Source: Vallitaleaceae bacterium (GTDB taxonomy: Bacteria > Bacillota > Clostridia > Lachnospirales > Vallitaleaceae). From it: a stretch of 50,826 nt of DNA. The first letter of the stretch is position 1. Each line of letters begins with the position of its first letter. The notes under the pieces were generated by a model. It was not told the origin of the DNA, ran no database searches, and saw only the letters and a list, made by a program, of their open reading frames with translations. Location of the stretch: NCBI GenBank assembly GCA_028277605.1, contig JANQFZ010000047.1, positions 1 to 50,826 of the forward strand, in the 5' to 3' direction. Made by a program: the position numbers and the translations under genes. Shown piece by piece: positions 34,978 through 42,670 of the stretch.

Positions 34978-35667
34978 TTAGTAAATCAGAGCCAGCTTAT
35001 CTAAATAGAGCAGCACACCCATAATAATTAATAAGACCCCTGCAATCCACTTAATCGTATCAAAATACTTAAAGATCTTTTTGTAAAACTGAGTAAATAA
35101 GGATAGTAAAATGGCTGAAGTAATAAAAGGCAGTGCAAAGCCAAGAGAATAAACCAACATCAAACCACCAGCTCTTATATAGTTTTGTTCAAAGCTTGCT
35201 AATAATAAAATACTGCCTAATATTGGACCATTACAAGGAGTCCATCCAAAACTAAAGGTTATGCCTAATAATAATGATTTTAGAAAACTAGGCGTATAAT
35301 TTTTATAGTGTATTTTTCTTTCTCTATTTAGGAACTTAAACTTAAAAAGCCCTATAAAATATAAACCAAATAGTATAATGAGTACGCCACCAACTCTTCT
35401 GATTATGTCACTATACTCAAGTAAGAATACATTAATCGCTTTAGCACCAAATCCTAAAGAAAGATTAAGAAAAGAAAGACCCAAAACAAAACCTATCGTA
35501 TTCTGAATCATTGTTTTTCTAACACTCTTATCATTCTGTATATCATCAATAGATGTTCCTGCAAGATATCCAAAATAAATAGGCAGTAAGGGTAAAACAC
35601 AAGGTGTAAAAAAAGATATAAAGCCATTCCCTAAGGCTACCCATATGGATAAATCATTACCCGACAT
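34978..35667 (-). CDS. ccdA: CcdA family cytochrome c biogenesis / thiol electron carrier
   Basis: 229 residues with six membrane helices. The two buried cysteines are in FFTPCVLPLLP (near 20-30) and FGWTPCNGPILG (near 141-152), the DsbD-beta/CcdA signature. It passes electrons from cytoplasmic thioredoxin to the TlpA-like protein of the next gene. The start at 35667 has GAGGTG at 6 nt; the GTG at 35676 lies in the ribosome site itself. Confidence 0.93.
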   Translation of the reverse strand: MSGNDLSIWVALGNGFISFFTPCVLPLLPIYFGYLAGTSIDDIQNDKSVRKTMIQNTIGFVLGLSFLNLSLGFGAKAINVFLLEYSDIIRRVGGVLIILFGLYFIGLFKFKFLNRERKIHYKNYTPSFLKSLLLGITFSFGWTPCNGPILGSILLLASFEQNYIRAGGLMLVYSLGFALPFITSAILLSLFTQFYKKIFKYFDTIKWIAGVLLIIMGVLLYLDKLALIY

Positions 35668-35775
35668 GCCTTTCACCTCAATTCATTTATTTGACGTTAT
35701 CACTATATCGTAATATCGTTATATTAAGATTTATAATTATATTAGCATAACCCCTTCCTTATTTCAAGTATAAGT

Positions 35776-35812
35776 AAAGGGGACGGTTCCTTTTGCTTGA
35801 ACCGCCCCCTTT
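35776..35812. repeat. GGACGGTTC palindromic repeat, also a thiT terminator candidate
   Basis: AAAGGGGACGGTTC (35776-35789) and GAACCGCCCCCTTT (35799-35812) pair over 14 positions with one wobble. The string GGACGGTT recurs at 39038-39047, 40398-40441 and at the borders of the element at 10459. On the minus strand it follows thiT and is trailed by TTTACTTAT. Confidence 0.7.
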
Positions 35813-35839
35813 AGTGAGGTTTCCCTTATTCTCTTTTTT

Positions 35840-36508
35840 TTATTTTACTGCTTGCATTCTTACTGTTTTTAATGCTTTATTTAGAGCTGGTATGAGTAAA
35901 ACAAGAATGGTTAAAAATAACTCGACACCAATATAGGATATATTATACGTTAAGGAGTATGTCATTGGAGAATACCCTTCTGGGGCATACTCTGCAAAGA
36001 AAATAAATCCAGATAGAAAGTGGAAAAAAAATCTTCCAAAACATCCAATAACCATGCCTTTTATTATACCATCTTCACTACTCTTAAATAGTCCTGTAAG
36101 TCCTAATGCTGCATAAGCAAGCGGGTAATCCAAGAGTAATTGCAATGGATGTACAACATAAGGATTTAACATTAATTGAATCATACCATAAACTATTCCA
36201 GCAGTAATGCCCTGCTTAACACCAAACCAATAACCGATAAGTGCAACAAACAACATGCTAAAGGGTGTAATTGATCCCCCTTGAGGTAGTTGAAACATCT
36301 TGATCAAAGATAAGGCAGAGGCAATAGCTATGGCTATGGCTGTGTAAGTAAATTCTTTCGTATCAAATTTTTTTCCTCTATTTCCTATAATTAGAACACC
36401 TAATAGAAGTATAAGACACAAAATACCTAAGATGATCTGCCCTATTGTAGATGTAACAATAGATTGCATCTCACCACTTGCAAGTGCTTCTTGAAATTGA
36501 GTAAACAT
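35840..36508 (-). CDS. thiT: thiamine ECF transporter S component ThiT
   Basis: 222 residues with six membrane helices. It is the thiamine-binding subunit that works with a shared ECF module. The features are the YuaJ/ThiT segments GGSITPFSMLFVALIGYWFG and YPLAYAALGLTGLF (near 140) with the aromatic-rich binding-pocket region after it. The start at 36508 follows AGGAGG by 7 nt, inside the riboswitch expression platform. A longer open frame runs back through the riboswitch and is not coding. The TPP riboswitch upstream independently supports the function. Confidence 0.95.
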   Translation of the reverse strand: MFTQFQEALASGEMQSIVTSTIGQIILGILCLILLLGVLIIGNRGKKFDTKEFTYTAIAIAIASALSLIKMFQLPQGGSITPFSMLFVALIGYWFGVKQGITAGIVYGMIQLMLNPYVVHPLQLLLDYPLAYAALGLTGLFKSSEDGIIKGMVIGCFGRFFFHFLSGFIFFAEYAPEGYSPMTYSLTYNISYIGVELFLTILVLLIPALNKALKTVRMQAVK

Positions 36509-36515
36509 AAAAAAT

Positions 36516-36537
36516 CCTCCTGTACTATCGCAGGAGG
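36516..36537 (-). promoter_or_regulatory. thiT expression-platform hairpin holding the ribosome site
   Basis: On the minus strand CCTCCTG (36537-36531), loop CGATAGTA, CAGGAGG (36522-36516), then A and six T, then ATG. The 3' arm is the ribosome site itself, so the hairpin can block translation. With the T-run it could also terminate transcription. Confidence 0.8.
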
Positions 36538-36567
36538 GTGTCAATGCTGAGATTATAGATATGCATC

Positions 36568-36644
36568 TGCTTTCCTCCACCAGCATTATCTGGATCAGGT
36601 ATAAGGGTCAGTGTTAACTTTCTCAGCCAATGGCTCCCCTAGCG
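36568..36644 (-). ncRNA. TPP riboswitch aptamer (THI element)
   Basis: Minus strand, 5' to 3': GGGGAGCC pairs toward the 3' side, then the conserved GGCTGAGA core, GACCC, ACCTGATC, and a GATAATGCTGG block followed by GGTGGAGGAAAGC. These are the invariant blocks of the TPP aptamer. It precedes thiT, a classical target. TPP should favour the hairpin that hides the ribosome site. Confidence 0.95.
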
Positions 36645-36676
36645 AATTGATTATTTTGTATTCAATGGATGGTATA

Positions 36677-36705
36677 AATATATATTAAAAACAACTTTTT
36701 GTCAA
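36677..36705 (-). promoter_or_regulatory. sigma-A promoter of the thiT riboswitch transcript
   Basis: TTGACA (36705-36700), 17 nt, TATATT (36682-36677) on the minus strand. Transcription start near 36670 puts the whole TPP aptamer in the leader. Confidence 0.75.
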
Positions 36706-36743
36706 TCACTTTCAAGAATCATAGTGTGTGCATTTTACAATGC

Positions 36744-37091
36744 TTAATCTTTTTCATCAGAATCTAACAAATGATTAAAATTCTTAACCGCCCACTGTTC
36801 AAGCATTTTAAGCGAAGGAAAAATTTCTTTTCCAAGGCTTGATAGTTTATATTCAACTCTTGGTGGCACTTCTGGGAATCTTTTCTTAAGAATTAACCCA
36901 TCACTTTCCAACTCATTAAGCTTTTGTGTTAAAACCTTCTGACTCACACCACTAGTAATTCTCTGTAATTCAAGAAACCTCTTTGGTCCTCGATTAAGAT
37001 GACATAAAATAACCGCTTTCCATTTCCCACGAATCAGCTCCATTCCAAGATCCATAAAACATACAAACTTTTTACCTTTATATTTAAGCAT
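36744..37091 (-). CDS. HxlR family transcriptional regulator
   Basis: A 115-residue winged-helix repressor. It has an N-terminal Cys (C11 in KKFVCFMDL) and then the family core GKWKAVILCHLNRGPKRFLELQRITSGVSQKVLTQKL (given in part) and PRVEYKLSSLGKE. HxlR-type proteins such as YodB and HypR sense electrophiles or disulfide stress through the N-terminal Cys and control nitroreductases. The divergent monooxygenase and nitroreductase genes and the 30-bp palindrome between them fit that role. Confidence 0.93.
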   Translation of the reverse strand: MLKYKGKKFVCFMDLGMELIRGKWKAVILCHLNRGPKRFLELQRITSGVSQKVLTQKLNELESDGLILKKRFPEVPPRVEYKLSSLGKEIFPSLKMLEQWAVKNFNHLLDSDEKD

Positions 37092-37240
37092 TAAGACTCC
37101 TACCCTTCACAACAGATAGCTCAATTTTACATCACTCACCAATAAAATTCAAGAATCAGGAGGTCTAAGTTTTAATATAACTAAAAATGGTATCAGCTAA
37201 GAGTATCATCTGAATAATTCCTTATAACACTTCAATTCAT

Positions 37241-37270
37241 ACTTTTTGGTAAGATAACTTACCAAAAAGT
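37241..37270. promoter_or_regulatory. 30-bp palindromic operator, likely for the HxlR protein
   Basis: ACTTTTTGGTAAG (37241-37253) and CTTACCAAAAAGT (37258-37270) are a perfect 13-bp inverted repeat with ATAA in the centre. It lies between the divergent hxlR-type gene and the oxidoreductase pair. A -10-like TATAAT follows near 37305. Confidence 0.75.
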
Positions 37271-37359
37271 GCCTACTTGCTTAAATGTGATTCTTTTGAT
37301 AGTTTTATAATGTCTTTGTCCTAATGTAGTAACTTATCATATAACTTATGGAGGTATCT

Positions 37360-37650
37360 ATGATTAAAATCATTGCTAAGAATATTGTAAAAGAGGATCA
37401 AATATCAGAGTTCAGATCACTTGCAAAACCCCTTGTTCAAGAAAGTCAAAAGGAAGAGGGCTGTATTTCTTATGATTTATATGAAGAAGTATCTAACCCC
37501 TGTGTTTTGACTTTTATAGAAGAATGGAAGAACGAGCAGTCCATAGAACTACACAGGGCATCCAATCACTTTAAAACCATTTGTCCTCAATTCGAACACT
37601 TACTTGAACAACCAGCGGAAGTCAACTTATATAAAGTCATAACACAATAA
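37360..37650 (+). CDS. putative quinol monooxygenase (ABM domain)
   Basis: A 96-residue ferredoxin-like ABM-fold protein: MIKIIAKN..KED, then EEGCISYDLYEE and TFIEEWKNEQSIELHRASNHF, the YgiN-type pattern. YgiN relatives oxidise quinols or protect against quinones. The start at 37360 has GGAGG at 6 nt. It is probably co-transcribed with the nitroreductase 24 nt downstream, under the HxlR palindrome. Confidence 0.88.
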   Translation: MIKIIAKNIVKEDQISEFRSLAKPLVQESQKEEGCISYDLYEEVSNPCVLTFIEEWKNEQSIELHRASNHFKTICPQFEHLLEQPAEVNLYKVITQ

Positions 37651-37674
37651 TATTATACTAGTGAGGTGTTGTTT

Positions 37675-38175
37675 ATGAAAACAATAGATATCAGAAGAAG
37701 TATTAGAAATTTTAAAGATACAAAAGTAGAGAAAAATAAACTAGAAAAAATATTAAAAGCCGCAATGCAGGCTCCTTCAGCCTACAACCAGCAAGCTTGG
37801 GAGTTTATAGTTCTAACTAACAAAGAACAATTAGAGACCTTATCTCAAATGAGTCCATACTCTAAAATGCTCGCTAAAGCTCCAGCTGCCATTATTGTTT
37901 TGGCTAATCAAGAAAAAATGAGAGTGCCAGAATGCTGGCAGCAGGATTTAGGTGCTGCCACACAGAATATTCTATTGGAAGCAGTAGAACAAGGATTAGG
38001 AAGTGTATGGTTAGCAAACGCTCCATTTGAAGAAAGAATGCAGTATATTAAAGACATGTTTAAGCTACCAGAATCAATTGTACCCTATTCTGTTGTTGCT
38101 CTTGGATATTCAGATCAAAAAAATAATTATGTTGATAGATTTGATGATACTAAAATTCATTATGATAAGTGGTAA
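37675..38175 (+). CDS. nitroreductase family protein
   Basis: A 166-residue FMN-dependent oxidoreductase. It starts MKTIDIRRSIRNFKD, with APSAYNQQAWEFIVL near 34-48 and EQGLGSVWLANAP near 107-119, all standard for NfsA/NfsB-like enzymes. It is short, of the minimal clostridial type. The probable role is reducing nitro or quinone compounds together with the ABM monooxygenase. The ribosome site GAGGTG is 8 nt upstream of 37675. Confidence 0.93.
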   Translation: MKTIDIRRSIRNFKDTKVEKNKLEKILKAAMQAPSAYNQQAWEFIVLTNKEQLETLSQMSPYSKMLAKAPAAIIVLANQEKMRVPECWQQDLGAATQNILLEAVEQGLGSVWLANAPFEERMQYIKDMFKLPESIVPYSVVALGYSDQKNNYVDRFDDTKIHYDKW

Positions 38176-38206
38176 AAACAGGTAGGATAAGGCACGGTTA
38201 ATTAAT

Positions 38207-38246
38207 CCCTATAAAACTCATTCATTGAGTACTGTAGGGTTTTTTC
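38207..38246 (+). terminator. nitroreductase terminator
   Basis: CCCTA and TAGGG enclose ACTCA/TGAGT, followed by six T. It lies 30 nt past the stop. Confidence 0.85.
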
Positions 38247-38407
38247 TATTGAAGAATATACAAAATTTTTTTAGATATTTACGTTTTTAAACATTTGTCT
38301 TATAATAATTGGTAGATTTTTATGTGCCATTACATGTTTTAAGTATACAGTAATCAAAGCTACATGCAACAATCATTAGAAAAAATTTATGAACAGGAGA
38401 TAAAACA

Positions 38408-38743
38408 ATGGAAACTATTATTATTATCAATGATGAATGCTTCGGAAGAGGTGATGAAGTTTTAGGAAAAAAACTGATGGGAGCATTTCTTAAAAAAATA
38501 TGGATTAGACAGGAAAAACCTAGTACCATTATCTTTTATAATGCAGGTGTTAAGCTTCTTGCAAAAGGTTCACCTGTTTTAGATGCATTAAATGGATTAT
38601 ATGAAGCTGGGATAGAACTTATAGGATGCGGTACCTGTATTGATTTTTATAATCTTAAAGATCAATTAATGGTTGGTCGTATCAGCAATATGGAAGAAAT
38701 TGTGGATACTATGATGAACGCAAATCATGTGATAACTATATAA
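38408..38743 (+). CDS. YedF-like DsrE-fold protein (lacks the TusA-like half)
   Basis: 111 residues. ECFGRGDEVLGKKLMGAFL, TIIFYNAGVKLLAKGSPVLDAL and IGCGTCIDFYNL match the C-terminal DsrE-like half of YedF, annotated as a sulfurtransferase-like selenium metabolism protein. The N-terminal TusA-like domain of full YedF (about 190 residues in all) is missing. The conserved Cys pair CGTC is kept. No selD, selA or selB gene is near. The ribosome site is CAGGAGA. Confidence 0.85.
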   Translation: METIIIINDECFGRGDEVLGKKLMGAFLKKIWIRQEKPSTIIFYNAGVKLLAKGSPVLDALNGLYEAGIELIGCGTCIDFYNLKDQLMVGRISNMEEIVDTMMNANHVITI

Positions 38744-38882
38744 AGAAAAATGAAATATACATTGGGCAGCCTTTGAAAAATGCTTTGATAGAAATTGAAG
38801 TTATTGCAAAGAAAACTAAATAAGGAAGTGTAAATATGTTTAGAATATATAAATGGGATAGTGAATGTAAAGATGTAAAAAT
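38744..38882 (+). other. short intergenic stretch with degenerate reading frames
   Basis: Two short frames occur here, one ending IEVIAKKTK at 38823 and a 22-codon ORF at 38836 with AAGGAAG upstream (begins MFRIYKWDSECKD). The latter is out of frame with the aminotransferase remnant that follows, and may be part of the same decayed gene. Confidence 0.35.
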
Positions 38883-38981
38883 TCTATTGATTTTAAGGAT
38901 TTAGTAATGAGAAATGATGTTACTATGATGGTGCTATGTAATCCTCATAATCCAGTTTGCAAAGTATATACAAAAGGTTAG
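38883..38981 (+). pseudogene. remnant of a PatB/MalY-type PLP-dependent C-S lyase/aminotransferase
   Basis: The frame reads SIDFKDLVMRNDVTMM, then VLCNPHNPVCKVYTKG and a stop. LLCNPHNPVGRVWTKEEL is the hallmark of PatB/MalY (cystathionine beta-lyase-like) enzymes, preceded in them by IDFEDLE. Only about 32 of 390 residues remain, and the PLP lysine region is absent. It is therefore a leftover of a deleted gene. Its place next to the YedF-like gene may reflect an earlier sulfur/selenium metabolism cluster. Confidence 0.7.
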
Positions 38982-39027
38982 ATAGAATAGCAAAACAATG
39001 TTATAAAAACAATGTTCTACTGTGTTT

Positions 39028-39066
39028 TAAAGCAGCAGGAACCGTCCCCGTTGCTTTCCCGTTGCT
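39028..39066 (+). repeat. 21-bp direct repeat, left copy, with GGAACCGTCCC core
   Basis: TAAAGCAGCAGGAACCGTCC plus C (39028-39048) is identical to 40422-40442. The two copies bracket the 389-residue ORF in the same orientation. Immediately after it, CCGTTGCTTT is duplicated (CCGTTGCTTTCCCGTTGCTTTT). Confidence 0.85.
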
Positions 39067-39144
39067 TTTTGTCTTTTTAATACTTCTAATAGCGTATAAG
39101 TATAGACTTATATTATTTTAACTATATGACGATATTTATATATG

Positions 39145-39176
39145 AGTAGAATAGCAGTAGTCTTAAATATTCTACT
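39145..39176 (+). promoter_or_regulatory. 9-bp inverted repeat upstream of the unknown 389-aa gene
   Basis: AGTAGAATA (39145-39153) and TATTCTACT (39168-39176) form a perfect stem or dyad 30 nt before the start codon. It could be an operator or a leader hairpin. Confidence 0.45.
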
Positions 39177-39205
39177 ATCTATATAAATGTGAGGTGAACA
39201 AAACT

Positions 39206-40375
39206 ATGAGAGTAGACAGCTATAACATGCATCCAGAAGTGTATAAGCCTAATGAGAAAAACACATTAACAGCTCCTCCAAATTTAAATGATTGTACAAG
39301 TAATGATATACAATTTAAATTTGGACAATTAGATCATAGTAACTTTGTTACGCTTGACTTGAGCCGTGATGACCCCTATAACAGTTCAGTTGATGAATCA
39401 CTAGTTCAGGATATTAAACCTCAAGATCAAGTCAAATCCAGATTTGAATACATAAATGAAGGAACCCACCATTATTTTTTAACAAAATCACTTGATTTTG
39501 TTAAAACTAGAGCCAAGAGATATGCAGCTTATCTTAATCCAGAAGCGTTTAAAGATGAAGATATACCAACAAGTGTCTTTTATGGATCTGATAAATTATA
39601 CGATAGATCGCTTAAATCTTTATCCTATGATTATGCAAAAGGTGCAATTGAGTTCTTCAGTATGAAGAAAACCAGTCATGAAGATATTGATAAGCTGACA
39701 AACCAATTTACCTCACTTATTAAGGAATACGGAACTTTATTAGCAGAGAATAATTCTAACACTGAAGATTTGGATAGTAAATTAACAATTAATGGCGTAG
39801 ATATGACTTTTGATGAGCTAGATATAACCACTCAAGCGATGAAAGCAATCAATAAAAATTTAGATAAGTCCTCTATGCTAAAGCATGCCCACTTTGCACA
39901 ATTAGGATTAGGCATTACCCAAATGAAATACATATCACAAAAACATTTACCAAAAAATGTTGGAGACATGGTTATGTCTGCTTATAATAAGAGAGCAGCA
40001 AAAAATATTGATTACCACAATACAAGGTTAGATTTATCTAAGGAATTTCGAAAAGTATTATCTAAAAAGCTTGAAGAGAGGATAGGAGTTAAACTATCAG
40101 AACTTCCTGTTAAAGATACTTATTGCGATCCATATTATTCACTGGATACAAAATATGAAGTCAGTGGTAAAAAGGATATTATGAGTTGGTTTTCTAATAT
40201 TGATATAACAAGTGAAGAGACTATAAAGCAAGGTTTTGAAAGCTCAAAAGCTAAATTTAATTCGTTTCAAAATCAATGGGCGATACAACGTCAATACGGA
40301 CTATATTCATCCGAAAAAATAACCAATCAAACACTAATTAATAAAAGCTATGACGATTTTTTTAATGTATTTTAG
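39206..40375 (+). CDS. unknown 389-residue protein
   Basis: I do not recognise the family. It is soluble and hydrophilic with no signal peptide, rich in Lys, Asp, Ser and Asn, and mostly helical in the centre. Recognisable pieces are SRFEYINEGTHHYFL (near 80), a long helical part with LTINGVDMTFDELDITTQAMKAINKNL (given in part, near 200-225), and a C-terminal NQWAIQRQYGLYS. The start at 39206 has GAGGTG 9 nt upstream. Its flanks are 21-bp direct repeats, and a decayed gene lies to the left, so it looks like accessory DNA. Confidence 0.75.
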   Translation: MRVDSYNMHPEVYKPNEKNTLTAPPNLNDCTSNDIQFKFGQLDHSNFVTLDLSRDDPYNSSVDESLVQDIKPQDQVKSRFEYINEGTHHYFLTKSLDFVKTRAKRYAAYLNPEAFKDEDIPTSVFYGSDKLYDRSLKSLSYDYAKGAIEFFSMKKTSHEDIDKLTNQFTSLIKEYGTLLAENNSNTEDLDSKLTINGVDMTFDELDITTQAMKAINKNLDKSSMLKHAHFAQLGLGITQMKYISQKHLPKNVGDMVMSAYNKRAAKNIDYHNTRLDLSKEFRKVLSKKLEERIGVKLSELPVKDTYCDPYYSLDTKYEVSGKKDIMSWFSNIDITSEETIKQGFESSKAKFNSFQNQWAIQRQYGLYSSEKITNQTLINKSYDDFFNVF

Positions 40376-40397
40376 CTTGTTTACTAAGATATGAAAA

Positions 40398-40442
40398 GGA
40401 CGGTTGCCTTAAGTGTAAATCTAAAGCAGCAGGAACCGTCCC
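40398..40442. repeat. GGACGGTT hairpin with the right copy of the 21-bp direct repeat
   Basis: GGACGGTT (40398-40405) and AACCGTCC (40434-40441) form a perfect 8-bp stem with CC/GG continuing inside. The 3' arm belongs to the 21-nt copy at 40422-40442. It sits between convergent genes (the unknown gene and purD) and could serve as a terminator for both. Confidence 0.75.
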
Positions 40443-40452
40443 TACCACTTCT

Positions 40453-41709
40453 TTACTTCCCTATATCGGTTCTATATTGCTTCTTGTCGAAGTTAATAGT
40501 ATCAACTGTTTGATAGGCTTTTTGTCTTGCATCTTCTATGGATTGTCCTAGTGTTGTTATGCCTAGAACGCGTCCACCATTGGTGACTGTTTTACCATTT
40601 TTTAATGTTGTTCCTGCATGAAAGATTGTGACATCTTCTTTATCCGTTTGGTTGTTTAAACCTGTAATTTCATACCCTTTAGTATAGGCTACTGGATATC
40701 CTCCTGATGCTAGTATAACGCAGATAGCGGATTCTTCCTTCCATTCTAGCTGAATGGTATGTAATTTCTGTTCTAATGCAGCTTCTATGATCTCAAGCAG
40801 GTCATTTTTTAATCGTGGTAAGACAACCTGTGCTTCTGGATCTCCAAATCTAGCATTATACTCCAATACCTTTGGTCCGTTTTCTGTGAGCATTAAACCA
40901 AAGAATAGAATACCCGAAAACGGTCTTCCCTCAGCTTTCATAGCATTTAAGGTTGGTTGGTAAATAGTCTCTTTGCATTGCTTATGTATTTCCTTGGTAT
41001 AATACTTACTTGGAGAAAAAGTTCCCATACCACCAGTATTTAATCCTTTATTTCCATCCAACGCACGTTTATGATCCTGTGCACTGACCATTGGTATGAT
41101 ATGTTCGCCATCACAAAAAGCTAACATAGAAACCTCTGGGCCTATCATAAATTCTTCTACAACCATACGATTCCCAGCTTCTCCAAATTTCTTATCTATC
41201 ATGATGGTTTGAACACCTTTTTTAGCTTCTTCAAAGGATTGACAAATCAAAACACCTTTCCCTAAGGCAAGACCATCCGCTTTCAAGACTATTGGATATT
41301 GACATAGCTTTAAATAATCAAGTGCTTTTACTGAATCCTCAAAAACCTCATACGCTGCTGAAGGTATATCATATTTTTTCATTAAATCCTTTGAAAATAC
41401 TTTACTACCTTCAATAAGTGCAGCAGCTCTATTAGGTCCAAATATTCTTAACCCTTCTTTTTCAAAAGCATCCACAATCCCCATCATCAGTGGGTCATCC
41501 ATACCAACAACCGTCAAATCAACCGAATAATCTTTAGCAAACTTTACTAACTCCTCTATATCTGTTGCTTTAATATCAACACACTGAGCAACATCAGCAA
41601 TACCTGCATTTCCCGGCGCACAATATATTTCACTTACCTTAGGACTTTGATTCAATTTCCATACAATCGCATGCTCACGACCACCACTGCCCACTACAAG
41701 CAGTTTCAT
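40453..41709 (-). CDS. purD: phosphoribosylamine-glycine ligase
   Basis: GAR synthetase, step 2 of purine synthesis, ATP-grasp family. 418 residues: MKLLVVGSGGREHA at the start, GPNRAAALIEGSK (near 95), GLNTGGMGTFSPS (near 215) and EYNARFGDPEAQVVLPRL (near 283). The start at 41709 has AAAGGT upstream; a longer frame to 41748 adds an untypical 13 residues. It is last of the leftward pur cluster and separated from purN by 337 bp with a palindromic element. Confidence 0.97.
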   Translation of the reverse strand: MKLLVVGSGGREHAIVWKLNQSPKVSEIYCAPGNAGIADVAQCVDIKATDIEELVKFAKDYSVDLTVVGMDDPLMMGIVDAFEKEGLRIFGPNRAAALIEGSKVFSKDLMKKYDIPSAAYEVFEDSVKALDYLKLCQYPIVLKADGLALGKGVLICQSFEEAKKGVQTIMIDKKFGEAGNRMVVEEFMIGPEVSMLAFCDGEHIIPMVSAQDHKRALDGNKGLNTGGMGTFSPSKYYTKEIHKQCKETIYQPTLNAMKAEGRPFSGILFFGLMLTENGPKVLEYNARFGDPEAQVVLPRLKNDLLEIIEAALEQKLHTIQLEWKEESAICVILASGGYPVAYTKGYEITGLNNQTDKEDVTIFHAGTTLKNGKTVTNGGRVLGITTLGQSIEDARQKAYQTVDTINFDKKQYRTDIGK

Positions 41710-41910
41710 ACTATCACTACCTTTCATATAAACCAATATGTCTTTCATACACTTACCATTTTTCTGTTTTATATATTTCTACATTTACTATATATAGACT
41801 ATATGCAACTAATTTTGATCCTATATATAATTATATGATACACTTGCATCCTCTTACAATTCAATTAGCTTAGTAAAAGGCATAGCCAGATCAAATCATA
41901 CAGAACAGAG

Positions 41911-42018
41911 AAATTTTAGCATCAATAACTATATCTACAGAAAGGGGTAATAGTATTAGCTACACAGCGAAACAGGAGTGTAGCGTAACCCTACCAGTTA
42001 GCTAAAATTTGGACTGTC
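41911..42018. repeat. palindromic element, copy 2 (purN-purD gap)
   Basis: Outer arms AAATTTTAGC (41911-41920) and GCTAAAATTT (42001-42010) are perfect. The core is GCTACAC (41959-41965), loop AGCGAAACAGGA, GTGTAGC (41978-41984), then GTAACCCTACC. It aligns with copy 1 at 10459-10648 but lacks most of that copy's right half. Both paired outer bases and core bases differ in compensating fashion between copies (GGC/GCC versus AGC/GCT). It ends in GGACTGTCC, like the GACCGTCC border of copy 1. Nothing else is recognised in 41710-42046. Confidence 0.7.
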
Positions 42019-42046
42019 CTCCTTGAAACAAATCTTTATTAAACAT

Positions 42047-42670
42047 TTAAGAAATGTAAACCTTTCCATCTTTAACCTTTATCTTACCTTCACCATATAG
42101 CTGAATAGCTTTTGGCAAAAGCACCCATTCCGCTTCCAACATTACTCTCTTCTGTAAAATCTCTTTCGTATCTGTAGGTAAAACCTCCACTGCCTTCTGT
42201 AAAATAATAGGTCCTGTATCTGTTCCTTTATCAACAAAGTGTACGGTTGCACCAGTTATCTTAACGCCTCGTTCTAGTACAGCTTCATGTACCCTTAAAC
42301 CATAGTATCCTGCTCCACAAAAGGATGGAATTAATGAAGGATGAATGTTTATGATTTTATTAGGAAAAGCAGAGACAAATCTTTCTCCCAGCACGACCAA
42401 ATATCCCGCCAAAACAATTAAATCTACTTCTTTGTTAATAAAATAATCTCTTAAAGCACAGTCAAAACTTTCTTTATCTGGATAATCTTTTGGTGATAAA
42501 CAGCAAGCATCTATGTTATATTGTCTAGCACGTACTAAGGCATGTGCCTTTTCCTTATTACTAATAACTGTAGTAATCTTAGTATTAGACAATGCCCCAT
42601 TCTCAATATTATCAATAATGGCTTGCAAATTGGTTCCTCCACCAGATACAAGGATACCTAGCCTTAGCAT
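42047..42670 (-). CDS. purN: phosphoribosylglycinamide formyltransferase (folate-dependent)
   Basis: GAR transformylase, step 3. 207 residues, with [15 protein letters not shown] at the N-terminus binding the phosphoribosyl group and the catalytic segment [20 protein letters not shown] (His near 107), plus [14 protein letters not shown] near 137. Its ATG overlaps the purM stop (ATGCTAA, 7 nt), so translation is coupled. Confidence 0.96.
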   Translation of the reverse strand: MLRLGILVSGGGTNLQAIIDNIENGALSNTKITTVISNKEKAHALVRARQYNIDACCLSPKDYPDKESFDCALRDYFINKEVDLIVLAGYLVVLGERFVSAFPNKIINIHPSLIPSFCGAGYYGLRVHEAVLERGVKITGATVHFVDKGTDTGPIILQKAVEVLPTDTKEILQKRVMLEAEWVLLPKAIQLYGEGKIKVKDGKVYIS

